Origin: an uncultured Porphyromonadaceae bacterium | Lineage (GTDB): Bacteria; Bacteroidota; Bacteroidia; Bacteroidales; UBA11471 | Length of the DNA stretch: 64,000 bases | Direction of reading: 5' to 3' | Assembly (NCBI GenBank): GCA_900542765.1 | Contig: UQOX01000009.1 | Location: 1 to 64,000 of the forward strand | Shown: in pieces, positions 1 through 7,687 of the stretch | Position numbering within the stretch: position 1 is the stretch's first letter | How the letters are laid out: the number at the start of each line of letters is the position of its first letter | Position numbers and translations under genes: made by a program | Notes under the pieces: generated by a model | What the model saw: only the letters and a program-made list of their open reading frames with translations | Databases searched by the model: none | What the model was told of the DNA's origin: nothing

Positions 1-55
1 AAGTGAATCCACTGGTGTTTGAGACCAGCGCGTCTACCGATTCCGCCATCTGGGC
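1..55 (-). tRNA. tRNA-Leu (CAA), 3' end cut by window edge
   Basis: Read on the minus strand, the sequence starts GCCCAGATGGCGGAATCGG at position 55. It has a Leu-type D arm (GGTAGACGCG) and an anticodon stem CTGGT/ACCAG around the loop CTCAAAC, which gives anticodon CAA. The long variable arm, T arm and 3' acceptor strand lie beyond position 1, so only the 5' part is visible. A well-formed promoter sits just upstream at 70-100. Confidence 0.9.
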
Positions 56-69
56 CCGGTAAAGCGTTG

Positions 70-100
70 CAAAGGTAACGATTCTTTTATAATCCACAAA
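70..100 (-). promoter_or_regulatory. Promoter of tRNA-Leu
   Basis: On the minus strand TTTG (97-100) is followed by 19 nt and then TACCTTTG (70-77). This matches the Bacteroidota -33/-7 consensus TTTG-N19/20-TAnnTTTG exactly. Transcription would begin a few bases before the tRNA 5' end at 55. Confidence 0.75.
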
Positions 101-398
101 TGTTTTTGCGTTTTTTTATTTTTCTCTTTCCTGCCGGATTGTTATATGGAGACGTGGGGTGGCCGGTAGGGCTGCTCCCTGCCTTGCCGTGGGGTGGAAC
201 TTTTGTCTCGTGTCGGGAGGGTGGGGCGTAATTGTGCGGGTTTGTCGATGGGGTGACGCGGTGGGTTGCTGTGCCGGCTCTTTTTGTGCGGCGTGCGGCT
301 CTTGCGCGGGGGTGTCGAAAAGGTTGTTTTTTATCTAAAAAAATTCTTTTCGCGGGAGGAAGAGTCCAAATAAAGTAGTATATTAGCCGTATCAACTT
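101..398. other. Intergenic region upstream of manC, nothing recognised
   Basis: This is a roughly 300-bp spacer between divergent tRNA-Leu and manC. It starts T-rich, continues G-rich on the plus strand, and ends in an A/T-rich stretch. The best -7 candidate for manC is TATATTAG at 379-386, a poor match with no convincing -33 partner. I see no ORF with coding character and no clear RNA fold. Confidence 0.4.
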
Positions 399-416
399 TT
401 GATATACATTTCTGGT

Positions 417-1496
417 ATGGGAAACAACCGATATTGTGTGATTATGGCCGGCGGCGTCGGCAGCCGTTTTTGGCCTTTCAGCCGGGCCGACCGTCCCAAA
501 CAGTTCCTCGATCTTTTCGGCATGGGGCGTTCGCTCTTGCAGATGACGTATGACCGTTTTTCCGCTATTGTGCCGCCCGAGCATGTTTTCATCTCGACGC
601 ACGAGCAGTATGTCGACTTGGTCATGGAGCAGTTGCCCCAAGTCCCCCGTGAGCGCATCTTGGCCGAGTCGCAGCGGCGCAACACGGCTCCGTGTGTGGC
701 GTGGGCGGCTTATCATGTGCGGGCCATCGACCCCGAGGCGACGATGATTGTCTCGCCTTCTGACCATGTGATTTTGCGTGAAGAGGTTTTCAGCGAAGCC
801 ATTCGCCAGGGTATGGATTTTGTCGAGTCGCACCCTTCTCTTCTCACGTTGGGCGTGAAGCCCACGCGGGCCGAGACCGGTTATGGTTACATTCAGATAG
901 GCGATGAGTCGTTGGGTGCCATACGTTCGGTGAAGACGTTTACCGAGAAACCCAATCGCGAGTTGGCACAGATCTTTGTCGACAGCGGGGAGTTTTTCTG
1001 GAATTCGGGCATCTTCATTTGGAAGGCTTCGTCGATTATCGATGCCATCGGTCAATATCTGCCCGAGGTTTCGATGCGTTTCGAAACTTGTGCCGACAGT
1101 TTCGGCCATTACGAAAGCGAACCTGTGGTGCAGAAACAACTGGCTGCCTGCCCCAATATCTCTATCGACTTCGGCGTGATGGAGAAGGCCAAGAATGTGT
1201 ATGTCTTGTGTGCCGACTTCGGCTGGAGCGACGTGGGTACTTGGGATTCGCTTTTTGCCCTTTCCCAGAAAGATGTGAGCGAGAACGTGGTGCTGCACGG
1301 CCGGGCCACCTGCTACGACAGCCATCGCAATATCATATCGACCAACGAGAAGAAACTGGTTATTCTCGACGGGCTCGAAGATTATATCGTGGCCGACACC
1401 GATAACGTGTTGCTCATTTGCCGCAAGAGCGAGGAGCAGCGCATACGGCAGTTTGTCAACGATGCCAAGACCCGCTTTGGCAACGAATATACATGA
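417..1496 (+). CDS. manC: Mannose-1-phosphate guanylyltransferase
   Basis: Makes GDP-mannose from mannose-1-phosphate and GTP in the cytoplasm, for mannose/fucose-containing glycans. The N-terminus carries the nucleotidyltransferase signature VIMAGGVGSRFWPFSR with a following DRPKQF, and later SPSDHVI, GYGYIQIG and a FTEKPN stretch, all typical of the GMP-type pyrophosphorylase family. At 359 residues it is the short form without the C-terminal cupin isomerase domain of bifunctional ManC. The ORF opens at a TTG at 399, but the ATG at 417 starts exactly at the family N-terminus and is preferred. It is a single gene closed by a terminator at 1524-1555. Confidence 0.93.
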   Translation: MGNNRYCVIMAGGVGSRFWPFSRADRPKQFLDLFGMGRSLLQMTYDRFSAIVPPEHVFISTHEQYVDLVMEQLPQVPRERILAESQRRNTAPCVAWAAYHVRAIDPEATMIVSPSDHVILREEVFSEAIRQGMDFVESHPSLLTLGVKPTRAETGYGYIQIGDESLGAIRSVKTFTEKPNRELAQIFVDSGEFFWNSGIFIWKASSIIDAIGQYLPEVSMRFETCADSFGHYESEPVVQKQLAACPNISIDFGVMEKAKNVYVLCADFGWSDVGTWDSLFALSQKDVSENVVLHGRATCYDSHRNIISTNEKKLVILDGLEDYIVADTDNVLLICRKSEEQRIRQFVNDAKTRFGNEYT

Positions 1497-1523
1497 TGCC
1501 TTGCCGGGTATCGACGTTTATGG

Positions 1524-1555
1524 GCGGAGGTGCATGATGCGCTTCCGCTTTTTTT
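1524..1555 (+). terminator. Intrinsic terminator after manC
   Basis: GCGGAGGTGC (1524-1533) pairs with GCGCTTCCGC (1539-1548) through a 5-nt loop, with two G-U pairs. A run of seven T follows at 1549-1555. Confidence 0.75.
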
Positions 1556-1645
1556 GTGATGTGCCGGGCGGTAACGAATGGCCGGGCTAAACAATTTCGC
1601 ATCGGGCGATGTTCGTTATAAACAATCGTTTGTAGCTGTCGCGAT

Positions 1646-2113
1646 ATGAAAGAGAATGTAGGTGTGATTTATGATTCCTCGCCCCGTGTTGCCGACGTGG
1701 TTGCCCTGTTGCGCGACCGGTTGTCGCTGAGACGTCGGCAGGTGCGGCCGGTGGCCGGGGTTTCGGCAGGGTGGTTGTTGCCCTGCGAGGTGTTGATGCT
1801 GGTATCGTGTCGTTGGAGCGAGCCGTTGCTCCCGGGTGAATGGCATGCATTTTTTGAGCATTTCGGTGTCTCGGCGTTTTCGGGGCGGACGTTGGTGCCT
1901 GTGGCGACATCGGTGCCGTTGGCGGTGAGTCTGGCGCCGGCCTTGCGGCGCATGTTGCGGCCGGTGTGCGTGCGCATCATTTCTCCGGTGGAGGTCTTTT
2001 TCATACCTGAGGGGCATTTTGCCGAGGCCGGAAATGATGCGGGAGCAACGCGTCAGGTCGATGAGTGGTTGTCGGTCTTTGTCTGTTGCGGAGAGCCGGC
2101 CGATGAGCGTTAG
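1646..2113 (+). CDS. Degenerate flavodoxin-like hypothetical protein
   Basis: This 155-residue protein has a layout recalling short flavodoxins. There is a first beta strand (NVGVIYDSSPRVADVVALL), a central stretch LMLVSCRWSEPLLPGEWHAF resembling the flavodoxin 'FGCSTWGxGxLxxDWxxF' region, then SGRTLVPVATSV and a C-terminal RQVDEWLSVF. The phosphate-binding loop is not there: where flavodoxins have T/S-G-N-T this protein has S-S-P-R. It may therefore not bind FMN. It is convergent with the gene downstream and overlaps its 3' end by 4 nt. The assignment rests on motif resemblance only. Confidence 0.5.
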   Translation: MKENVGVIYDSSPRVADVVALLRDRLSLRRRQVRPVAGVSAGWLLPCEVLMLVSCRWSEPLLPGEWHAFFEHFGVSAFSGRTLVPVATSVPLAVSLAPALRRMLRPVCVRIISPVEVFFIPEGHFAEAGNDAGATRQVDEWLSVFVCCGEPADER

Positions 2114-5109
2114 AGTTTCGTCTCTGAGGGGGACGTGAGCGATTGATAGATGACCGATTGTATGCGGGTGCGGATATTCATGTCGAAAAGACGGGTGTTC
2201 CATCGGTGGGGATAGACCCGGTTGCTGAGAAAAATGTAGATGATGTCGTTGTCGGGGTCGACCCAGAAGGCTGTCCCCGTGTAGCCGGTGTGCCCGTAGA
2301 CCGAGCAGGGGGCTTCTTCGCAAGTGGGGCTTTTCTGCGGGCTTTCGGTGTCGGGCTTGTCAAAGCCGAGGCCGCGCCGGCTCAGCGTGCTTTTTTCGGT
2401 GGTGAATTTCTGCACGGTGGTCGGCTCGAAGTAATCTTCCATGCCATAGCTTCCGCCATTTTGGAGCATCTGCAATACTTTGGCCATGTCCCGGGCGTTG
2501 GAAAACAATCCGGCATTCCCGCTTACGCCGCCCAGGAAGCAGGCCAGTTCGTCATGGGGGTACCCCACGACGAGTTGCTGCCTGAACAGCCGGTCGTCCT
2601 CGGTGGGGGCTATGGCCGATAGGGGAAATTTCTCTCTCGGTCGAAAGGTCATGTGGTAGGCGCCGAGCGGTTGCAACAGCCGGCGGTCGATAAAGCGGTC
2701 GAGCGGTTCGCCCGAGACTCTCTCGGTGAGCTTTTGCAGAATGACGAAGTTGAGGTCGCTGTATCGGTAGCGGCGGTCGCTGCGCGATACCGACAAGATT
2801 TTGTGCCAGATGCTGTCGGCAAGGGCCGGTGTGGCATAAATGCTGTCGGCGATGAGCCGGGGGAAATCCCGCCGTGCGTGGTTGTCGAAGAGCCACGGTT
2901 TGAGCCGGCACCCCTGTTGCACATACCACTCTTTGTCGACTTGTATCGGGTAGTTGCTGTCGCGTCCCCTTTTCAGGAGGGGGGCCGAGTAGCTGTCGGG
3001 GTCGATGAGCAACCGGCGCAGGGAGATGCCGGCGGGCAGTCCGCTCTCGTGCATCAAGGTCTGGCGCAGCGAGATGGCCGAGAGTCCGTAATCGCGCATC
3101 TCGGGCAGATAGAAGCAGAGCGGGGCGTTGAGGCTCACCTGCTCGTGGTCGTTGAGCCACATGATGGCGGGCAGGGTGCCCATGGCCTTGGTGATGGAGG
3201 CCAGGTCGTAGAGGTCGTTGGTGCTTACCGGGTGGGTTTTCTCATAGTCGAAATGGCCGAAAGCCTTGTCATAGACAATCTTTCCGTGGCGTGTAATGAT
3301 GATTTGGCAGCCGGGAAAGGCCATGCTGTCGATGCCTTCGTGCACGATGCTGTCGATGCGAACGAGGGCGCGGCTGTCCATGCCGACCTCTTCGGGGTAG
3401 GCGTGTCCCAGCCGGCATTCGGGAATATACAGGCCGTGTCCCATCGGATAGCGGCCTGTGCTTACCGGGAGCTTACCGTCGGCCGAACTTCCCCCGAAAA
3501 GCACTTCGGCGGCGCATTCCTGCATGACGCGATTGTTTTCATAGGCCATGATTACCGCTTCGGACTCATCGATGAGGTCGTCGTAGGAGGCGAGAAGATA
3601 GGGCGACGTGAAAAAGACCAATGCCTTGTTTTTGGCTTTTTTCAGTATTTTTTTGGCGACTCTTATATCTTCGTCTTTGGAGGAGAAGATGGCGACGATG
3701 GTGTGGGTGCTGTTCGACAGGACATCGATGAACTGTTTTATCTCCTGGTCGCTCGATTGGGCGTGCAGGCGGCATGTGCGCTCTATCGGGGCATATTCTC
3801 GCAGCCGGGCGATAAATGGTTCGGCATTTTGCCGGCCGACGGTGACGACACCGAGCGTTTGCCGGCCGAGACCGGTGAAGGGTAGAATCTCTTCCCTGTT
3901 TTCGAGCACGGTGATGGCTTGTGCCGAGAGTTGCCGAATGAGCCGGTGGGCTTCGAGGCTGTTCAACTCTTCGAGGAGGGAGTCGGTCTTCACCTCTTGT
4001 CGGGCGTTGAGGCCGAGCACATATTTATATTGCAGCACCTTCCGGCAGTGGCGGTCGATGACCTCTTGCGGCAGGGTGCCTTCGTTGTAGCTCTTCACCA
4101 GCTGGTCATACTCTTCTCGGGGTTTTAGCGGTTTCAGCAGAATGTCGTTGCCGGCCAGCAGGGCATCGAGGGCCGGGGTGTCCGAGAGCGCCCCTTTCAT
4201 TTCGAGGGCGTCGGTAAATACCAGACCCTCGAAACCCATCTCATTTTGCAGCAATCCGGTGACGATGCGTTCCGAGAGTGAGGTCGGCTTGCCGCTTGTG
4301 CTGTCGAGTGCCGGCACGGAAAGGTGCCCTACCATGAGTCCCGAAAAGCCGGCCCGGATATAGCGGTCGAAAGTCGACAATTCGCACGAGTCGAGTTGTG
4401 CGCGGTTGCGACCGACGGAGGGAACGGTGAGATGCGAGTCTTCGTGCGTGTCGCCGTGTCCCGGGAAATGCTTGCCGACGGCCATGACGCCTTCGTCTTC
4501 GAGCCCTTGGGCATAGAGGCGGGCTTTGCGGCTCACGTTGTCGGGGCTCTCTCCGAATGAACGGTTGCCGATGACAGGATTTTGGGGGTTGCTGTTGACG
4601 TCGAGGTCCGGGGCGAAGTTCACCTGTATGCCCATGCGGCGGCAGGCGCGACCCATTTCACGGCCATAGGCATAGATGAGCGAGTCGTCGGCAACGGCTC
4701 CCAGCGTCATGTTGCGGGGGAAGGAAGGCGCCTCTTTCAGCCGCATGGCCAATCCCCACTCTCCGTCCATGGTAATCATCAGCGGCACGCGCGAGAGCGA
4801 TTGGGCGAGACGGGTGAGGGTTGCCTGGTCGATGGCCGAGCCTTTTGAAAAGAGAAGACCGCCCACATGGCACTGTTCGATGAGATTTTTGAGTCGCTCT
4901 TTGTTGCGGTCGGTCAGGTTGTTTTCGACCCCGACGACAAACAACTGCCCGATGCGTTCGGGTACCGAGAGCCGTTGCATGACCGAGTCGACCCAATGGT
5001 TCATGGCTTGTCGGTCGGTCTCCCGCATCAGTCGGGGCATTTGGGCAGCCTGCATCGGGCCGAGGAAGATGACTCCCAGTGTGAGCAGGAAAAAGATTTT
5101 TAGCTTCAT
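2110..5109 (-). CDS. GH3 beta-N-acetylglucosaminidase fused to a serine hydrolase (beta-lactamase family)
   Basis: An exported 999-residue two-enzyme protein. A signal peptide covers about residues 1-22. The N-terminal half is a NagZ-like family 3 glycosidase, with the KHFPGHG-T-x3-DSH loop (residues 213-226) and the presumed nucleophile Asp300 in GLVFTDALEMKGA. After a GH3 C-terminal domain, residues about 570-999 form a class C beta-lactamase/DD-peptidase fold, with the SxxK motif SITK (Ser638, Lys641), a YSDLN motif in the YxN position and GHTGYTG in the KTG/HxG position. Such fusions occur in Bacteroidota and are thought to trim peptidoglycan fragments. Its start overlaps the stop of the upstream nucleotidase by 4 nt, so the two are translationally coupled. 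Confidence 0.92.
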   Translation of the reverse strand: MKLKIFFLLTLGVIFLGPMQAAQMPRLMRETDRQAMNHWVDSVMQRLSVPERIGQLFVVGVENNLTDRNKERLKNLIEQCHVGGLLFSKGSAIDQATLTRLAQSLSRVPLMITMDGEWGLAMRLKEAPSFPRNMTLGAVADDSLIYAYGREMGRACRRMGIQVNFAPDLDVNSNPQNPVIGNRSFGESPDNVSRKARLYAQGLEDEGVMAVGKHFPGHGDTHEDSHLTVPSVGRNRAQLDSCELSTFDRYIRAGFSGLMVGHLSVPALDSTSGKPTSLSERIVTGLLQNEMGFEGLVFTDALEMKGALSDTPALDALLAGNDILLKPLKPREEYDQLVKSYNEGTLPQEVIDRHCRKVLQYKYVLGLNARQEVKTDSLLEELNSLEAHRLIRQLSAQAITVLENREEILPFTGLGRQTLGVVTVGRQNAEPFIARLREYAPIERTCRLHAQSSDQEIKQFIDVLSNSTHTIVAIFSSKDEDIRVAKKILKKAKNKALVFFTSPYLLASYDDLIDESEAVIMAYENNRVMQECAAEVLFGGSSADGKLPVSTGRYPMGHGLYIPECRLGHAYPEEVGMDSRALVRIDSIVHEGIDSMAFPGCQIIITRHGKIVYDKAFGHFDYEKTHPVSTNDLYDLASITKAMGTLPAIMWLNDHEQVSLNAPLCFYLPEMRDYGLSAISLRQTLMHESGLPAGISLRRLLIDPDSYSAPLLKRGRDSNYPIQVDKEWYVQQGCRLKPWLFDNHARRDFPRLIADSIYATPALADSIWHKILSVSRSDRRYRYSDLNFVILQKLTERVSGEPLDRFIDRRLLQPLGAYHMTFRPREKFPLSAIAPTEDDRLFRQQLVVGYPHDELACFLGGVSGNAGLFSNARDMAKVLQMLQNGGSYGMEDYFEPTTVQKFTTEKSTLSRRGLGFDKPDTESPQKSPTCEEAPCSVYGHTGYTGTAFWVDPDNDIIYIFLSNRVYPHRWNTRLFDMNIRTRIQSVIYQSLTSPSETKL

Positions 5110-6608
5110 GGTCGATGCGATTTTTTATGCGGTAATTCTTGACTGGTTTTGTTCCGGATGTCCTCTCTCTTGGCCGTGATTTCACCGATGTACCGGGCCA
5201 TCAGGTCGCAGAGGAGCATCTCCGTGTCGATGCGCCGACGGCAACGGGCGAGGGGCGTCAGGTCGCTGCCGCCGTTGGCGAGGTAATCGGTCGTGGCAAT
5301 ATGGTAGAGGCGGCGGTGTGAAATTTTCTCTCCGCCGATGGTGAGATGTTTTATCCGCTTACCGGGGGAGACGACACACTCGACTTCGCGACTCACGCCC
5401 TGACGTCCGACCGCGGCAATGATTTTGAAGAGACGTTTTACCTCTTTTCCCGACAGGGCGATGTAACAGAGCCGGTTCTCAAAAGGATAGCACGCCAGTA
5501 TATCCCCCCGGGTGATTTCTCCCGCGCCGAGGTCGCAGCGCATTGCCCCCGGGTTGATGATGCCGAAGTCACAGTGCCACCCTTCCCGCCGGGCTTGTTG
5601 CACGAGGGCTTCGGCTGTGAGGTCGGGGAGGTCGTTTTTGCGTGTCAGGGTGACGGGAGATTTCCCGACAACCTCTCCGTGTCGCTCCTCCATCGGGTGC
5701 CGGTATGACTCGATGAGGGCGGCTGTCGTGGAATCGGCTCTCCCGTCGTAACGGGCCGAAAGGTCGATGAGGTAGCCCTGCCGGCTGTTTTCCTGGCATT
5801 CGATGACTCCGACATAGAGACCTCTTTTCCCCGTTTGGCCGATGAGTACCTTCTCCCCCGCTTGGTTGATGACCGGGAGCGGAGCCGGCAGGAGGGTGTG
5901 GGAATGTCCGCCGATGATGATGTCGATGGCTCGGCTGGACCGGGCCAGTTTCCGGTCGCCGTCGATGCCCAGATGGGAGAGTACCACGACGATTTCGGCT
6001 CCGTGGCGTTTCAGACTGTCGGCCGTGCGTGATGCCGCCGCGATGGCATCGCGATAGACGACGCCGGCATTTTTTTGCGGGTCGACCAGCGTTTTCAGGT
6101 CGACACCGACGCCTGTGATGCCTACTTTCCAGCCACCGATTTCTTTGATGACTCCTGCCGAGAAACAACCCTCCAACGGCGTTCCCGACACTCCGTAGTT
6201 GCAATTCACGATGGTGGGCTGCGCCTTTGCATACATGGCGGCCAGCGATGCCGGGCCATAGTCGAACTCGTGGTTTCCCGGTGTGATGAAGTCATATCCC
6301 AAATGGTTCATGAGGGCCATTTCGGCCGCGCCGTGGTAGGTGGGGTAGAACGCTGTTCCCTGCACGGCATCGCCGGCATCGACGAGGAGCACGGCCTTGC
6401 CCGTGTGGCGCAGGCTGTCGATAAGCGCTTGGCGTCGTAGTGCACCGCCCAGGTCGGGTAGGGTATCGTGGCGGTCGGTGGGGAGAATCTGGCTGTGAAT
6501 GTCGTTGGTGTGGACAATCAGCAATGCTTTCTTTTCTCCGTAGGCCCCTATGGAGAGGAGGCAAAAACAGAGTCCCACTATGAATGTCTGTGGTCGGAAA
6601 CGCAACAT
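5106..6608 (-). CDS. 5'-nucleotidase/UshA-family metallophosphatase, exported
   Basis: A 500-residue periplasmic or surface enzyme that dephosphorylates nucleotides or related phosphate esters. A signal peptide (about residues 1-24) precedes a calcineurin-like phosphatase domain with the metal ligands HTNDIHS, DAGDAVQG, PGNHEFD and GGHSHT. The C-terminal 5'-nucleotidase substrate domain contains GAMRCDLGAGEITRGD and CYPFENRL. Both domains are in one chain, as in UshA. It is first in a two-gene operon with the GH3/serine hydrolase (ATGA overlap). No good promoter is visible in the 264-bp gap upstream. Confidence 0.9.
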   Translation of the reverse strand: MLRFRPQTFIVGLCFCLLSIGAYGEKKALLIVHTNDIHSQILPTDRHDTLPDLGGALRRQALIDSLRHTGKAVLLVDAGDAVQGTAFYPTYHGAAEMALMNHLGYDFITPGNHEFDYGPASLAAMYAKAQPTIVNCNYGVSGTPLEGCFSAGVIKEIGGWKVGITGVGVDLKTLVDPQKNAGVVYRDAIAAASRTADSLKRHGAEIVVVLSHLGIDGDRKLARSSRAIDIIIGGHSHTLLPAPLPVINQAGEKVLIGQTGKRGLYVGVIECQENSRQGYLIDLSARYDGRADSTTAALIESYRHPMEERHGEVVGKSPVTLTRKNDLPDLTAEALVQQARREGWHCDFGIINPGAMRCDLGAGEITRGDILACYPFENRLCYIALSGKEVKRLFKIIAAVGRQGVSREVECVVSPGKRIKHLTIGGEKISHRRLYHIATTDYLANGGSDLTPLARCRRRIDTEMLLCDLMARYIGEITAKREDIRNKTSQELPHKKSHRP

Positions 6609-6756
6609 GGTTTTGCAATAAATAACGTATAAGCGAAATTACGAAACTTTGCCTCGCCAATGTCATACTTCGTAACGATTAACATTTATTAGGCGCTCTC
6701 CGTTCGTCTTGATGCGACAGAAAATGGGGCGGAGAAGCGAAAAAACACGTTTTCAT

Positions 6757-6787
6757 TTTGTTATCCCGTAAAAAAATCGTTACTTTG
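6757..6787 (+). promoter_or_regulatory. Promoter of rplS
   Basis: TTTG (6757-6760), 19 nt, then TTACTTTG (6780-6787), seven of eight matches to the Bacteroidota -7 box. The leader to the start codon is about 80 nt. Confidence 0.6.
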
Positions 6788-6872
6788 CCCCGCTTTTCGT
6801 AATCTCTGGCAGGGAAAAGTGTTACCTGTTTATATTACGTTTCAATACAAACATTTTAAATAGCTATTAAAA

Positions 6873-7220
6873 ATGGACTTGATTAAAGTTGCAGAAGAGG
6901 CATTTGCTACGGGCAAACAACACCCCTCGTTCAAGAGTGGTGATACCGTAACGGTGGCCTACCGCATCAAAGAGGGTAACAAAGAGCGTATACAGCAGTA
7001 TCGCGGTGTTGTTATTCGCATCTCGGGTTGCGGTGAGAAAAAGCGTTTTACGGTGCGCAAAATGTCGGACAACGTGGGTGTGGAACGTATCTTCCCCATC
7101 GAATCGCCGTTTATCGACAGCATTACCGTAAATAAAGTGGGTAAAGTTCGTCGCGCCAAATTGTACTATTTGCGTGACTTGACCGGTAAGAAAGCCCGCA
7201 TCAAGGAAAAAAGAGGATAA
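6873..7220 (+). CDS. rplS: 50S ribosomal protein L19
   Basis: A 115-residue ribosomal protein at the 30S-50S interface. The conserved features are [29 protein letters not shown] near the N-terminus, the [18 protein letters not shown] core and the basic end [22 protein letters not shown]. Length and start are standard for the family. It is a stand-alone transcription unit with its own promoter and a strong terminator, not part of an rpsP-trmD cluster. Confidence 0.98.
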   Translation: MDLIKVAEEAFATGKQHPSFKSGDTVTVAYRIKEGNKERIQQYRGVVIRISGCGEKKRFTVRKMSDNVGVERIFPIESPFIDSITVNKVGKVRRAKLYYLRDLTGKKARIKEKRG

Positions 7221-7246
7221 GGCTATCCTTGTTCCCTCTATACTGA

Positions 7247-7274
7247 CCCCGTTTTCGAAAGAGAACGGGGTTTT
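7247..7274 (+). terminator. Intrinsic terminator of rplS
   Basis: A ten-pair stem, CCCCGTTTTC (7247-7256) with GAGAACGGGG (7261-7270), is closed by a GAAA tetraloop. TTTT follows. Confidence 0.85.
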
Positions 7275-7612
7275 GTATTTTCTGTCTTTCCCGTGCCGTG
7301 TTGTCGTGCCGCAAACGCTCCCTCTTTGTGGAAGCCATTTCGGCTCAGAGGGCTCGCGGGGGGATACCCTGTCTTCGTCCTCTGCTGGGCCATCTGCCTC
7401 GTCGGGACTTCTCCTTCCCGACCGTGCAGAACCTTTCCCTGCGGTAACGTTTCGTCCTTCTCCTGCCTGCCCTGTTTGCTCGTCTACGGGAGGCCTTCGC
7501 GATTGTTCCCGCATTAGCGTCGAGAACTTTTTCTCCGGTTTTCAGCGGTTATCCCTTCTTTGACCTCCGCTTGTATGGCTTCGGGCTGAGTATTGTTGTC
7601 GTGCCGAGAGGT
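7275..7612. other. Non-coding spacer with nested hairpins
   Basis: About 340 bp lie between the rplS terminator and the terminator of the convergent gene. The ORFs here have no protein character. Inverted repeats can form CCCTCT(7320-7325)/AGAGGG(7347-7352) enclosing AGCC/GGCT, and GTCGGGA(7401-7407)/TCCCGAC(7416-7422) extended by TCTGC(7393-7397)/GCAGA(7426-7430). A 13-bp direct repeat (TGTTGTCGTGCCG) flanks the region at 7299-7311 and 7594-7606. I could not match it to RNase P, tmRNA, SRP or 6S RNA. Confidence 0.35.
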
Positions 7613-7650
7613 AAAAAAACGCAGCGACACCGCCTCAGGCGGTGTCGCTG
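7613..7650 (-). terminator. Intrinsic terminator of the DUF5723 gene
   Basis: A perfect 13-bp stem (CAGCGACACCGCC, 7622-7634, with its complement at 7638-7650) and a 3-nt loop. On the minus strand it is followed by a run of T (complement of the A run at 7613-7619). Confidence 0.85.
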
Positions 7651-7687
7651 TGTTGGTATGGGAAGAATACAGGTCTTGGTTGTTGCG

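Noticed and set aside
87..1325. 412-codon minus-strand frame over manC and its upstream gap
   Set aside because: manC on the plus strand has clear family motifs; the antisense frame has none.
7273..7563. 96-codon ORF after rplS
   Set aside because: Starts inside the rplS terminator and shows no conserved pattern.
7299..7606. 13-bp direct repeats as possible ends of a mobile element
   Set aside because: No transposase or integrase between them and no inverted ends; too short to be convincing.
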